A stretch of DNA of 64,000 nucleotides from CAYUIG01 sp964444685. GTDB lineage: Bacteria; Gemmatimonadota; Gemmatimonadetes; Longimicrobiales; RSA9. Under the pieces are notes generated by a model. The model worked only from the letters and a program-made list of their open reading frames with translations. It ran no database searches and was not told the origin of the DNA. The stretch covers positions 1 to 64,000 of the forward strand of contig CAYUIG010000011.1 in NCBI GenBank assembly GCA_964444685.1, in the 5' to 3' direction. Both the position numbers and the translations under genes were made by a program. Within the stretch, counting starts at the first letter, position 1. Each line of letters opens with the position of its first letter. Shown piece after piece: positions 50,115 to 58,828 of this stretch.

Positions 50115-50510
50115 TCAGCGCTCAAAATGAAAAACCTCCCCCTCGCGGACGCGGCGGATCAGCGCGTCCATGTGATCGACGTAGCGGCCCAAGGCTACCC
50201 GGCCGGACTTCGTGAGAGCGTATTCCGTCCGCGGCATGCGACCCTCGAAGGTTTTCCGGCACGCGATGTAGCCGGCCTCCTCGAGCCGGCGCGCGTGCAC
50301 GCTCAAGTTGCCGTCGCTCGTGGCGAGCACCTCCTTGAGCTCGTTGAAGGAAAGCGTCTCGTTTACGCTCAGGGCGCTTACGATGCCTAGCCGTACGCGC
50401 TCGTGGATGAGGCGCTCCAGATCCGCCGGCTTCGCGCGCTTCCGAGGCGCGACCGCGGGCTCGTCCCCCTCGGTGGGTGCCTGGCGTCGTGCTGCATTCA
50501 TCCGTGCCAT
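50115..50510 (-). CDS. Winged-helix transcriptional regulator (HTH_34/MarR-like)
   Basis: A 131-residue regulator whose body (about residues 30-115) is a winged helix: LIHERVRLGIVSALSVNETL, FNELKEVLATSDGNLSVHAR and RLEEAGYIACRKTFEGRMPR. This is the 'transcriptional regulator, winged-helix DNA-binding' type related to PadR and MarR. The N-terminal 28 residues are basic and disordered. The promoter elements TTGACG and TAACGT put the start of transcription at about the ATG, and no Shine-Dalgarno is present, so the message may be leaderless. The target genes are not evident; the SRPBCC gene transcribed toward it is a candidate. Confidence 0.85.
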   Translation of the reverse strand: MARMNAARRQAPTEGDEPAVAPRKRAKPADLERLIHERVRLGIVSALSVNETLSFNELKEVLATSDGNLSVHARRLEEAGYIACRKTFEGRMPRTEYALTKSGRVALGRYVDHMDALIRRVREGEVFHFER

Positions 50511-50516
50511 GGGTGG

Positions 50517-50545
50517 ACGTTAGCGCCCCGTCCCGGTTGCGTCAA
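50517..50545 (-). promoter_or_regulatory. Promoter of the winged-helix regulator gene
   Basis: On the minus strand, TTGACG (50545-50540), a 17-bp spacer and TAACGT (50522-50517). The ATG at 50510 lies six bases past the -10, so transcription would begin at the start codon itself. The layout matches that before mrp. Confidence 0.55.
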
Positions 50546-50579
50546 GTACTTTGAGCGACAAAGGACACCCAGGTGGCGG

Positions 50580-51032
50580 TCAGCGTGCCGCCGCGCCCTC
50601 GAGGATGCGCTTCGCATTGGCTGCCATCTGCAGCATGTTGTTCCGGGCGTAGCGATCGACGTAGGCCTTTTCGATGAGCCAGCCGATCGGTCGCAGGAGG
50701 CCCGGCATCACGTGGTAGGAGATCTCGTGATGGAAGAAGGTGCGATCGCCATGAGGCTCGAGATCCACGGCCACTGTGATCTCGCCGAGGAACGGCACCT
50801 GCCCGACGTGAACCTGGCGGCGCATGGGCTCGAAGAGCGTGACGGTCCAGTCGCTTTCATCCTTGCCGGTTCGTTCGCGGTACGTGCTGCCTTCCTGGAG
50901 CCGATCGTGGGACGCCGACAGGATCTCGTCGGCGAACGCGTCCCACTCCGGATAGCGGCGGACGTCACAGAGGAGCGCCCAGATGGCGTCGGGTGTGGTA
51001 TGCATCTCGGTTCTGACTACGACGTGACCCAT
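50580..51032 (-). CDS. SRPBCC/polyketide-cyclase-like START-fold protein
   Basis: A 150-residue SRPBCC protein: VVRTEMHTTPDAIWALLCDV, RRYPEWDAFADEIL and FHHEISYHVMPGLLRPIGWL. The fold has a large hydrophobic cavity for lipids, pigments or polyketides; function in bacteria is rarely known. The ATG at 51032 follows CGGAGAACACC; the long opening further upstream has no coding character. It reads toward the regulator gene and may be controlled by it. Cytosolic. Nothing in the sequence points to a specific ligand. Confidence 0.85.
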   Translation of the reverse strand: MGHVVVRTEMHTTPDAIWALLCDVRRYPEWDAFADEILSASHDRLQEGSTYRERTGKDESDWTVTLFEPMRRQVHVGQVPFLGEITVAVDLEPHGDRTFFHHEISYHVMPGLLRPIGWLIEKAYVDRYARNNMLQMAANAKRILEGAAAR

Positions 51033-51530
51033 GGTGTTCTCCGCGCGAGGATTGCGCATGGCACTCCCGAACGTGACGCCGAGGTGCCGCCTATTGGACA
51101 GCGTCGTTTTCACGGAGCAGGGATCACGTCCGGTCCATGGATTCTTCCGCGCGGGAGCGCGTGCATCTAGCGCAACTTCGGCGGGATCAGCCGACTCGGT
51201 GAGAGCCGCACTTCTGTCACGGCACGCACGACGAAGCCGTGCTGGTCGAGGCGGTGAGGCAGTGCGAACGCTCGCCAGCCGATTGCAGAGGCTACGAGAG
51301 CGTGAATCTCGATCCCTGTGCCAGCCGTTCACCAGATCCGATGCACCGAGCGCGAGGTCGTAGAGGGCCACTCGATCGCCTGCGCGAGGGCGTCCGCCAT
51401 TGGTCAGGGCGCACTGGAGCCAAGGCGTCACGAACGGGACATCGGATCCGCGGGGGGATGCTCGGCTCGGCGGGTGCGTCGCCGTCACGCAGTATGTCTC
51501 CGAACGATCCGGGGGTGCGACCGCCGGGCG
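51033..51530. other. 498-bp stretch without an intact gene
   Basis: No frame here shows a credible start, ribosome site and known family together. One stretch on the minus strand (51168-51329) looks like the end of a lost gene and is listed apart. No hairpin of note or promoter box was found. Confidence 0.6.
51168..51329 (-). pseudogene. Possible 3' remnant of an unidentified gene
   Basis: An open stretch of 53 codons without start reads IEIHALVASAIGWRAFALPH and FVVRAVTEVRLSPSRLIPPK, ending at a stop. It has protein-like composition and a high share of G/C at third positions, so it may be what is left of a gene. A frameshift seems to precede it. The family is not recognised, and chance in G+C-rich DNA is possible. 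Confidence 0.22.
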
Positions 51531-52007
51531 TCAGCCCTTCCGTTCCATGGGATCCGCCCGGGTGTCCTGCGGATCGAGCTGCTGCGCCAGGCCGATGAGA
51601 ATGCCCTCAGGCCCCCGGATGTAGCAGAGCTTGTAGACGTCCTCGTAGTTGACCACCTCGTCGACGAGGGTCGCGCCGAGCCTGCCGAGCCGGGCGAGCG
51701 TGTCGTCGAGGTCCTCCACGGCAAACATGACGCGCAGGTACCCCAGGGAGTTCACCGGCGCCATGCGGTGATCCGACACGGGCGCGGGCTCGTCGAAGCG
51801 TGAAAGCTCGATGCGGCCGTGGCCGTCCGGTGTGCGCAGCATGGCGGTTTCGACGCGCTGGCCGTGCAGTCCGGTGACGCGGCCGCTCCATTCGCCCTCG
51901 ATGGTCATGCGGCCCTCGAGGGTAAGGCCCAGTTCCGTGAAGAATGCGATGGCGGCATCCATGTCTTCCACGACGATGCCCATGTTGTCCATACGCTGGA
52001 TCGCCAT
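51531..52007 (-). CDS. VOC-family protein (glyoxalase fold), second copy
   Basis: A 158-residue VOC protein in the bleomycin-resistance/glyoxalase group: MDNMGIVVEDMDAAIAFFTE, GRVTGLHGQRVETAMLRTPD, RVMFAVEDLDDTLARLGRLG and CYIRGPEGILIGLAQQLD, the last with the C-terminal metal region. It carries two beta-alpha-beta-beta-beta units. The reaction is not predictable. It reads in the same direction as the SRPBCC gene, with a 498-bp gap between, and follows the DUF2267 gene by 29 bases. Cytosolic. Not closely similar to the first VOC gene. Confidence 0.85.
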   Translation of the reverse strand: MAIQRMDNMGIVVEDMDAAIAFFTELGLTLEGRMTIEGEWSGRVTGLHGQRVETAMLRTPDGHGRIELSRFDEPAPVSDHRMAPVNSLGYLRVMFAVEDLDDTLARLGRLGATLVDEVVNYEDVYKLCYIRGPEGILIGLAQQLDPQDTRADPMERKG

Positions 52008-52036
52008 GCTGTCTCTCGTCCATCTGCCAGGAAGTC

Positions 52037-52459
52037 CTAGTCCGCTCGCCAGAACTCGGCCGCGGCGGCAGGCAGCCGGGCGAGCACCCGGTCGAGCGCG
52101 TCCTGCCGGACGTACCTTCGCAAGACGACGGCTACGTCGCGGATCGCCGTATCCGGAGAGTAGTTGTGATCGGCGCGGAGCGACTGCACCTCCCTGGTCA
52201 TCGCAGCGCGATCCTCGAACTCGCGACGCGGCTCGTCCGGATCCCAGTCCGCGACGAACAGCGCTCGCAGTCCGACGGGGAGCACGCCTGCGAACCGGAT
52301 CGCGTCCGCGAGATCGAGCCGCATGCGGAACGTCTGGAAGACGCCCTGGGTCGTGGTGTACGCCGGGTTCATGGTGGTGAATCCCGCGACGTCACGGACG
52401 TCCGCGAGGAAGTCGAAGAAATGATCCGTGGCGCGCTGGTACTCGGTTGGCGTGACCAT
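52037..52459 (-). CDS. DUF2267 family protein
   Basis: A 140-residue helical protein of DUF2267: YQRATDHFFDFLADVRDVAG, AYTTTQGVFQTFRMRLDLAD, FAGVLPVGLRALFVADWDPD and AAMTREVQSLRADHNYSPD, then VAVVLRRYVRQDALDRVLAR. The family has two related helical halves and unknown function, often near stress genes. It lies 29 bases before the second VOC gene on the same strand, so the two may be co-transcribed. No membrane segment, signal or enzyme motif is visible. Confidence 0.85.
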   Translation of the reverse strand: MVTPTEYQRATDHFFDFLADVRDVAGFTTMNPAYTTTQGVFQTFRMRLDLADAIRFAGVLPVGLRALFVADWDPDEPRREFEDRAAMTREVQSLRADHNYSPDTAIRDVAVVLRRYVRQDALDRVLARLPAAAAEFWRAD

Positions 52460-52617
52460 TGTGCGACGCCTCAGCTCGACGAGGAATCCTGAATCCTTAG
52501 GCCGCGGGCCTCTCTACACACATGACAAGAACCGCGGTTCTCAGGCTGCAGGACCGGGATTTCTTCGAACGTGCTTGTGTTCTGTGCTCGGAGGCTGTCA
52601 TCCCGTGTCGGCACGAC

Positions 52618-53478
52618 TCACATCGAGCCGGAATCTGCTGCCGCCGCGGCGCGGACCTGCGCGAGAACGAAATCGACTGCAAGCAGAATCAGTCCGGGCT
52701 GATCGGCCATTACGTTGTGCCCCGTACGACCGCTCACGATGTGGATCGCGTTCGTCGAACGATCGAACCACTCACTCTGAAGCTCGCGGGCGATCGCCAG
52801 CGCTCGCGGCTCCTGGCAGATGGGTTCGCGATCGGGCGGACACGGCTTCTGTCCGGTGACAACCGCGAGCGGGAGATCGGGCAGCGGCTGCATGCCTTCG
52901 ACACGCTGCCGGGTTTGAATGGTCAGGGTCTCCGACATGTCTCCGCGAAGGTCCGGCGGAAGACGCTCGATCATCTGGGCGAAGCCCTGAAGGATGTCGA
53001 AGTTCGGAAACAGAGGCTGGATCCGCGCGAACAGCGCTTCATGCGTGCCGTCGACCACAACGAGGCCAGACACGTCATCGGGATGTGTACTCACATACAG
53101 GCGAGCAAGCAGTCCGCCGTAGGACCAGCCTACCACCACCACGGGATCGGTTTCGCCGAGCGCGCGGAGGAACTGCCGCAGCTCTTCGACGCGCGCAGCC
53201 GGAGACGTGTCGCCGGACGGGTCCGAACCATCCATTCCGGCCCGTGAGTACGCGATCACGTGTGTGCGCTTCGCCAGTTCGTCGAGAATGGGCCGCCAGG
53301 CAGCATGACCGATCCCGCCACCAGACTCGAGGACGACGGTCGGTGATCCGGCGCCTGCGCTGACGTACTCGACAGTCCGTCCACCAACGCGAATGGTTGC
53401 GGGTTCCTGCGCGCTCAGGCCTTGTTGCTGCACCGAGGCGAGTAGAGCGATGACGAACGGTGCCAGCCTGCTGCGCAT
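52618..53478 (-). CDS. Exported alpha/beta hydrolase
   Basis: A 286-residue hydrolase with a signal peptide (LAPFVIALLASVQQQGLSAQ). The fold is clear: VVLESGGGIGHAAWRPILDE (oxyanion region), HVIAYSRAGMDGSD, the nucleophile elbow GWSYGGLLARLY, VVDGTHEALF, and a final His in SGRTGHNVMADQP. The substrate is unknown. GGAGG lies seven bases before the ATG at 53478, which decides this start over a GTG five codons upstream. That ribosome site overlaps the stop of a decayed gene fragment, from whose promoter the hydrolase may once have been read. Confidence 0.88.
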   Translation of the reverse strand: MRSRLAPFVIALLASVQQQGLSAQEPATIRVGGRTVEYVSAGAGSPTVVLESGGGIGHAAWRPILDELAKRTHVIAYSRAGMDGSDPSGDTSPAARVEELRQFLRALGETDPVVVVGWSYGGLLARLYVSTHPDDVSGLVVVDGTHEALFARIQPLFPNFDILQGFAQMIERLPPDLRGDMSETLTIQTRQRVEGMQPLPDLPLAVVTGQKPCPPDREPICQEPRALAIARELQSEWFDRSTNAIHIVSGRTGHNVMADQPGLILLAVDFVLAQVRAAAAADSGSM

Positions 53479-53489
53479 TTGTGTCCTCC

Positions 53490-53788
53490 TCACTCACCAG
53501 ATGACCGCTCCATGGTGTAGCGCACGACGTACGGCTCGTCGAATACCCCGCGCACAACAGCCCAGACGTAGCGGCCCCGGCATTGCGGAACCACACGTCC
53601 CATGGAAGTCGGACGGTTCCCAGGAATTCGCCGCTGGGGAGAAACACATCGAACGTCGGCTGCTCCCTCCAGACGAGTCGACCACGGGGCTTGCGCTCCG
53701 CGGCGACGTACCGGCGCACCCAGATGCGACCATCCGCGTCCGAATTTCCGAATACGCGGGTTTGAATTCGGGCACGGCGGCGCCTCAC
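53490..53788 (-). pseudogene. Frameshifted 3' remnant of a 6-bladed beta-propeller gene
   Basis: From about 53788 one frame reads FGNSDADGRIWVRRYVAAER, then FDVFLPSGEFLGTVRLPWDV. Near 53590 the sense moves to another frame, RGRYVWAVVRGVFDEPYVVR and YTMERSSGE, with a stop at 53490. This order (DGRIWVRRY, W.VF..GE.LGTV, the Y.W.V..DE..V.RY end) is the usual C-terminus of exported 6-bladed beta-propeller proteins of this group. The rest of the gene is missing: the TPR gene ends immediately upstream. A truncated, frameshifted leftover. Confidence 0.6.
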
Positions 53789-53789
53789 C

Positions 53790-55514
53790 TCAGCGGGCGT
53801 AGGCAGTCAGCCCGAGACGGTCGATAAATGAGGGAAGTCGGGGGTCGTTCCGCAGTCCGCCGAACCAGACGGTATCGACCACGACCGATATCCACGCATG
53901 CGACGGCTGGTACTCCAGCCACTCCCACGCCTTGTCGTTGTCGCCGAGCGCCGAGTAGACCGCGCCGAGTCCGAAGGCGTTCCAGGGTGAGGGCTCCGCT
54001 TCGAGTTCGGATGCCATGCGACGCGCCTCGTCCGCCCGCCCGGCCACAGCCAGGTTGCGCGCCAGCATCCAACGTCCCCGTGGGTTGTTCGCCACAGTGC
54101 GGCGCTGGATGGCGATGGCGGAGTCCGCCATTCCCATCTTCATGTATGCCTCGCCCAGCAACATCGCGCCCCAGAAGTTGCCGGGCACGAGCTCGTTGAT
54201 GATGTCGAGCTCGCGCCTCGCATCGTCCAGGCGGCCCAGCCAGAGGTAGAGTCCGCCGAGCCATGCGGTATTCACGGGCGTCAGCGGATCGAGATCCTTG
54301 GCGAGCACGTGCTGGGCGATGGCTTCGTCGTAACGACCGAGGGTCCAGAGGTACCACGCGTAGTGGTAGCGATTGCTGGCGAGGTTGGGTGTGAGCTCGA
54401 TCGCTCGGCGGAACTCTTGTTCGGCTCCTTCCCAATCACGTGCGTAGTAGTACTTCACCTGCGCCAGGGCCGCGTGCGCCTCGCCGAGTTCCGGATCGAG
54501 CGTCATCGCTCGCGTCGCGGCCTCGCGCGCGCGTGTCCATGGATCGATCGGAGCCGCGGCGCTGTGACCGAGTGTCACGTAACCCATGGCGAGCCCCGCG
54601 TATGCGAGCGCGTCGGCCGGACTACGATCGACCGCCGCGTGCAGGTGACGCAGACCTTCCTCGACGTTGGCGGGGCCGCCGGTGTGAATGAAGTGCATCC
54701 CGCGCAGGTAGGACTCGAACGTCTGCGGATCCACTTCCGGAGTGCGAGTCAACCGTCGTTCTTCGCTCGGTGTGAGCCGGGCCTCGAGCTCCTGCGAGAT
54801 CGCACGCGCGATTTCCGCCGTCACCGCAATCGCGCCGCTCGTCGTGCGCCGGTACTCGCGAGCCCAGATGGGCCGCTCTTCCGGCAGCGCTTGAATGAGC
54901 TCCACGCGAATCTCGATGTCCTCACCCGTCCGGCGCACCGAACCTTCGACCACTCCTTCCACGTGCAGCCGCTGTGCGATCTCGGGGGTGGAGAGCCCCA
55001 TCCCGGCATAGCGGACAGCCGACGTCCTCGAGATCACACGGATTGATCCGACCTGCGCCAGCTCGTTGATGAGAGCATGGTGCATCCCGGCAACGAAGTA
55101 CTCCTCGCCTTCATCGCCGGAGAGATTCAGGAAGGGAAGGACGACGAGCGAAGCGGTTCCACCGGAGCGTGCGATGAGCGGAAGCCAGATTCTCGAGGTG
55201 GTGCCGGCAACGAGGAGGACGATTGCGATTCCGCCAACGAGGGCGAGCCAGCCCTTGAAGCCCAGGACGCGTTCGCCGCCCTCTTCAGCCGGAACGACAT
55301 CGAAGAACCAGGCGAGTGCAATGGCAATGGGGAGGCCGACAGCCGCTGCGAGGATGACGACCGTGACGGACCAGTCAGGAAGGGCGAGCCGCGGGAAGAT
55401 CGTGTCCGCGACCTCGATGATGATCCAGGCCGCGATGGCATACCCCACCACAACCCGCGTGACGCGGCGACGCCTGAGCTCGACGAGGAAGTGCTGTAGC
55501 CTGCCGTGCGTCAT
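53790..55514 (-). CDS. Membrane-anchored TolB-N/TPR protein, second paralogue
   Basis: A 574-residue protein with the same layout as the one at 38426-40711: a basic start (ELRRRRVTRVVVGYAIAAWI), two helices to about residue 70, a third near 88-110, a TolB-N/FlgO-like domain (SLVVLPFLNLSGDEGEEYFV, EGVVEGSVRRTGEDIEIRVE) and at least seven TPR-like repeats. In other genomes this module follows a protein kinase or adenylate-cyclase domain; neither is present here. It probably scaffolds proteins at the membrane. A short decayed copy of its last codons occurs at 58922-59013, and a broken beta-propeller gene abuts its stop. Confidence 0.82.
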   Translation of the reverse strand: MTHGRLQHFLVELRRRRVTRVVVGYAIAAWIIIEVADTIFPRLALPDWSVTVVILAAAVGLPIAIALAWFFDVVPAEEGGERVLGFKGWLALVGGIAIVLLVAGTTSRIWLPLIARSGGTASLVVLPFLNLSGDEGEEYFVAGMHHALINELAQVGSIRVISRTSAVRYAGMGLSTPEIAQRLHVEGVVEGSVRRTGEDIEIRVELIQALPEERPIWAREYRRTTSGAIAVTAEIARAISQELEARLTPSEERRLTRTPEVDPQTFESYLRGMHFIHTGGPANVEEGLRHLHAAVDRSPADALAYAGLAMGYVTLGHSAAAPIDPWTRAREAATRAMTLDPELGEAHAALAQVKYYYARDWEGAEQEFRRAIELTPNLASNRYHYAWYLWTLGRYDEAIAQHVLAKDLDPLTPVNTAWLGGLYLWLGRLDDARRELDIINELVPGNFWGAMLLGEAYMKMGMADSAIAIQRRTVANNPRGRWMLARNLAVAGRADEARRMASELEAEPSPWNAFGLGAVYSALGDNDKAWEWLEYQPSHAWISVVVDTVWFGGLRNDPRLPSFIDRLGLTAYAR

Positions 55515-55642
55515 GCGGCCCTCGGCGCGTCGAGTCGGTGAACTCGGCCGGGGTACGGCTCGTTCCGGAGGTTACAAGAGGCGATGCTCTCCACCGCGAG
55601 TCAAGCGGTTGTGACGGCTCGGACCATCCGTGGGGCGCACGA

Positions 55643-58600
55643 TCATGATCCGTCGATCAGGCCGAGCAGCACGTCGACCGCGCGGTCCAACTGGCTGTCC
55701 CGGCCGAGGTACCACTCGCCGGCGGGGCGCTGCACCTCGATGTCTACGGGCCGCGGATTGCGTTCCATGTTCTGGCCGCGGTTGTCGCGGATGAACGTGC
55801 CTGGCATCCGGATGGCCGTGCCGTCGACCAGCGTGCGGCTGCCGGTGAAGATGATCCAGCCCGCGGTCGGCTCCCCGACTACGGGACCCAGCTCCAACTC
55901 GCGATACCCCTCGGTGAAGTCCTCACCGTCGGACAGTGTGTGTCGGTTGGTCACGAGCACGGTGGGCGTGAGCAGAGCGCGCTGCCCGAGCTGAACGCGG
56001 GACGGTGCGCGCACGGCGCTGCCCCGGCCCTGCATGGTGAAGTAGTTCCGCCGCGACAGGATGTCGAGGGCATAGACGTTGACGAAGCCGCCGTTGTTGT
56101 TCCGCACATCAACGACGACACCCTCCTTCATTGCGTTCTGCTGGTCCAGGTCGAAGATCAACTGCTCGAGCGCGGCCTGAGACATGGACGCGATGTGCAC
56201 GTAGCCGAGGCGCCCGCCGCTGATGCTGTCCACATACGCGCGCCGGCTCTCGACCCAGTTCCTGTAGACGAGCTGGCGCTCGGCGCCGCCGGACGTCGCG
56301 AGCACCTTGACGTTGCGGGGTTCGCCGCTGCCCGTGCGTACCGTGAGCGTCACCTCACGATCCGGTTTGCCGCTGAGCAGCAGATCCAGGTCGGAGTTGC
56401 CATCGAGTGCGACGCCATCCACCGCGGTGACGCGGTCACCCACGCTGATTCCCTTCGCCACGTGGGCCGGGCCGAGTTGCACGACCTCGGTTACGATGAA
56501 TCGGCCCTCGTTCTCGTAGGCGATGCGGTCGAAGCGCAGTCCCAACTTCCCCGTGGCGGCATTGTCGCCGCCTTGCGGCGGCCCCGTCCGGCCCGAGTGC
56601 CCGAGGTGCGATGCGTTCAACTCGCCCAGCATCAGGTTCATCAGGCGGCTGAACTCGGCGCGTGTGCGTGCACCCTCGATCTGCGGGCGGAAGCGGTCAC
56701 GTACCGCGATCCAGTCCGCGCCGTGGAGGTTCGGGTCATAGAAGCCGTCACGCATTTCGCTCCACGCCTGCTCGAACGCGGCGATTTTGGTAGCATCGAA
56801 GTCTTCCGTGTATGCGACGGACGTGGACACCGTGCGCGTTTGGCCACCACCGGTCATCGGCACGACGCGGAGCTGGCCGCCCTGCGACACGTAGAGCTGG
56901 CGGCCGTTGGCGCTGAACGCGATGGGGTTGCCCGTCGCCTCCATGCGCGTGGTCTCGACATCGCCGTTGGCGCCGAACGTGATTCGGTGCAGCGCGCCCT
57001 CGCCCGACACCACCGCGGTCCGGCCGTCGGGGCTGACCACGACCTGGCCCACGGAGAAGTCCGTGTCGACGAAGCCGCCGCGGCGACGGATGCCGTCGAA
57101 TTCGATCTCGATCCGTGTCGGCCGCGGCACAGCACCGCCCGCGGTGTCGCGCTGCGCGGCAGGTTGTCCGCGCGCGGGTGTGGTGGTGGAGTCGCTCGGC
57201 TGGTTGAACAACTCGCGGAAGCGGTCCTCGTCGAAGTTCGGTGGCAGCGGAACCATGTCGATCTTCACGAGGCGACCGGGCTCGGTGCGCTGGTTCGTGC
57301 GGTAGAGTACGTAATCGCCCTTTGCGCTCCAGTTGACGGCGCCGAGGAACGCATTCGCCAGGAAGCTGACCTGTCGCGGCTCCCCGCCGGCCGCCGGCAC
57401 GACCAGCACGTTGCCGTAGGCGCCCGTCGCGCCGCCGTACGCGATCCACCGGCTGTCGGGCGACCACGTCGGCGCGGTGATCACGTCGCCGGCGAGGCGC
57501 CGATCGTCACCGGATGGCCACTGCAGCAAGCGCAGTTCGCGTTGCTCGTCCACCGTGCGCACATAGGCGAGAAAGCGGCCATCCGGTGAGAACGCCGGCC
57601 CGCCATCGCGGCCATTGCCGTTTGTGAGTTGCCGCTCGGTGCCGGCCGCGAAATCGTACGCGTACAGCTTCGGCGTACCGGTGCGCCACGATGTGTAGAC
57701 GACCTGACGAGAATCGGCGGACCAGACGATGTCGCCCTCCGCCGCAGCGGTGCTCGTCACACGCGTCGCGGGTACGTCGCCTTCGATTGTGGTTGCCCAG
57801 ACATCGCCGCCGGCGATGAACGCCCATTTCCGGCCGTCAGGAGCGACGGCTATCCCGTTCCAGCCCTCCTCCTCGCGTTCCAGGACCGGTGCAGGCGCCT
57901 CGACGGCACCCACCAGGCGGATGTCGAGTTGCCTCACCGAGCGACTCGCCACATCCATCGTCCAGATACCGAAGTCCCGTTCGAATGCGATGGTGCTGCC
58001 GTTCGCACTGATGCTCGGCCACAGCAACCTGCCATCTTCGAACGCCGTCAGCTGCGCCGCCTCGCCGCCCGTCGCCGCAACGCTCCAGAGGTTCTCGGCG
58101 CCCGACCGATCGGACATGAAGATGAGCGTGCCATCGGCGCCCCACATGGGCCACAGGTTCTTGCCGCCCGCAGCGATCATCGTGTAGGCCGGCACGGCGT
58201 CCGAGCGCGCCGCCTCGCGTACGGTCCAGATCTCCGACTGGTCGATGTGCGAATGGCCGTTGCGCCACCACTGGCTCTGCGCCATGCGGCCGCGCGCCGC
58301 GATGGCGATCAGGCCCGGCTCAGTGGGCGAAGGCGCGGCGAAGAACTCCGTTTCGTAACGGTCGGCCGCCACCGCCATCGGCGTACCTCCGGATGCGCGC
58401 ACCCGGAACACGTCGCTCATGCCGCTCACGTCCTCCGCCGACGACGTGTAGTAGATCCATTGTGCGTCGGCGGACCAACCCGTGAGCTCCTCGTTGCCCG
58501 AATCGTGGGTGAGCCGGCGCAGCGTGCCGGTCGTCAGGTCCATCACGTAGACATCCAGGCTGCCGCTGCGATTGGAGTTGAAGGCCAGCATCGAGCCATC

Positions 58601-58828
58601 GGGCGAATACAGCGGACGCGACTCGTGCGCCGAATGGGAAACGAGCAGCCGCGCGGCACCGCCACTCGCCGGCACGGTCCAGATGTCTCCGCCCGAGACG
58701 AACGCGATCTGCGCGCCGTCGGGTGAGATGCCGGGCTCGTACAACGAGGGCCGGCCCTGTGCCGCGACGGGCGTGGAAGTGCTCGCAACGAGAGTGAGGA
58801 GCATGATCGCTACGAGGCGACGTCGCAT
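55643..58828 (-). CDS. Tricorn-like S41 peptidase with WD40-like propeller
   Basis: A 1061-residue exported peptidase with a signal peptide ending VAAQ. Residues about 25-680 hold two beta-propellers made of PD40/TolB-type repeats (PGISPDGAQIAFVSGGDIWT, YSPDGSMLAFNSNRSGSLDV). Then comes a tricorn core domain (SHLGHSG), a PDZ domain (LGPAHVAKGISVGDRVTAVD) and the S41 catalytic domain (GVVVDVRNNNGGFVN, LVTNRHTLSDGEDFTEGYRE with the nucleophile Ser). It probably degrades peptides in the periplasm. A good ribosome site (GGGAG) precedes the ATG. It stands alone and may work alongside the S9 peptidase at 44.6 kb. Confidence 0.92.
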   Translation of the reverse strand: MRRRLVAIMLLTLVASTSTPVAAQGRPSLYEPGISPDGAQIAFVSGGDIWTVPASGGAARLLVSHSAHESRPLYSPDGSMLAFNSNRSGSLDVYVMDLTTGTLRRLTHDSGNEELTGWSADAQWIYYTSSAEDVSGMSDVFRVRASGGTPMAVAADRYETEFFAAPSPTEPGLIAIAARGRMAQSQWWRNGHSHIDQSEIWTVREAARSDAVPAYTMIAAGGKNLWPMWGADGTLIFMSDRSGAENLWSVAATGGEAAQLTAFEDGRLLWPSISANGSTIAFERDFGIWTMDVASRSVRQLDIRLVGAVEAPAPVLEREEEGWNGIAVAPDGRKWAFIAGGDVWATTIEGDVPATRVTSTAAAEGDIVWSADSRQVVYTSWRTGTPKLYAYDFAAGTERQLTNGNGRDGGPAFSPDGRFLAYVRTVDEQRELRLLQWPSGDDRRLAGDVITAPTWSPDSRWIAYGGATGAYGNVLVVPAAGGEPRQVSFLANAFLGAVNWSAKGDYVLYRTNQRTEPGRLVKIDMVPLPPNFDEDRFRELFNQPSDSTTTPARGQPAAQRDTAGGAVPRPTRIEIEFDGIRRRGGFVDTDFSVGQVVVSPDGRTAVVSGEGALHRITFGANGDVETTRMEATGNPIAFSANGRQLYVSQGGQLRVVPMTGGGQTRTVSTSVAYTEDFDATKIAAFEQAWSEMRDGFYDPNLHGADWIAVRDRFRPQIEGARTRAEFSRLMNLMLGELNASHLGHSGRTGPPQGGDNAATGKLGLRFDRIAYENEGRFIVTEVVQLGPAHVAKGISVGDRVTAVDGVALDGNSDLDLLLSGKPDREVTLTVRTGSGEPRNVKVLATSGGAERQLVYRNWVESRRAYVDSISGGRLGYVHIASMSQAALEQLIFDLDQQNAMKEGVVVDVRNNNGGFVNVYALDILSRRNYFTMQGRGSAVRAPSRVQLGQRALLTPTVLVTNRHTLSDGEDFTEGYRELELGPVVGEPTAGWIIFTGSRTLVDGTAIRMPGTFIRDNRGQNMERNPRPVDIEVQRPAGEWYLGRDSQLDRAVDVLLGLIDGS

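Noticed and set aside
55940..57589. A 549-codon open frame on the plus strand
   Set aside because: It is antisense to the tricorn-like peptidase and has only shadow-type composition.
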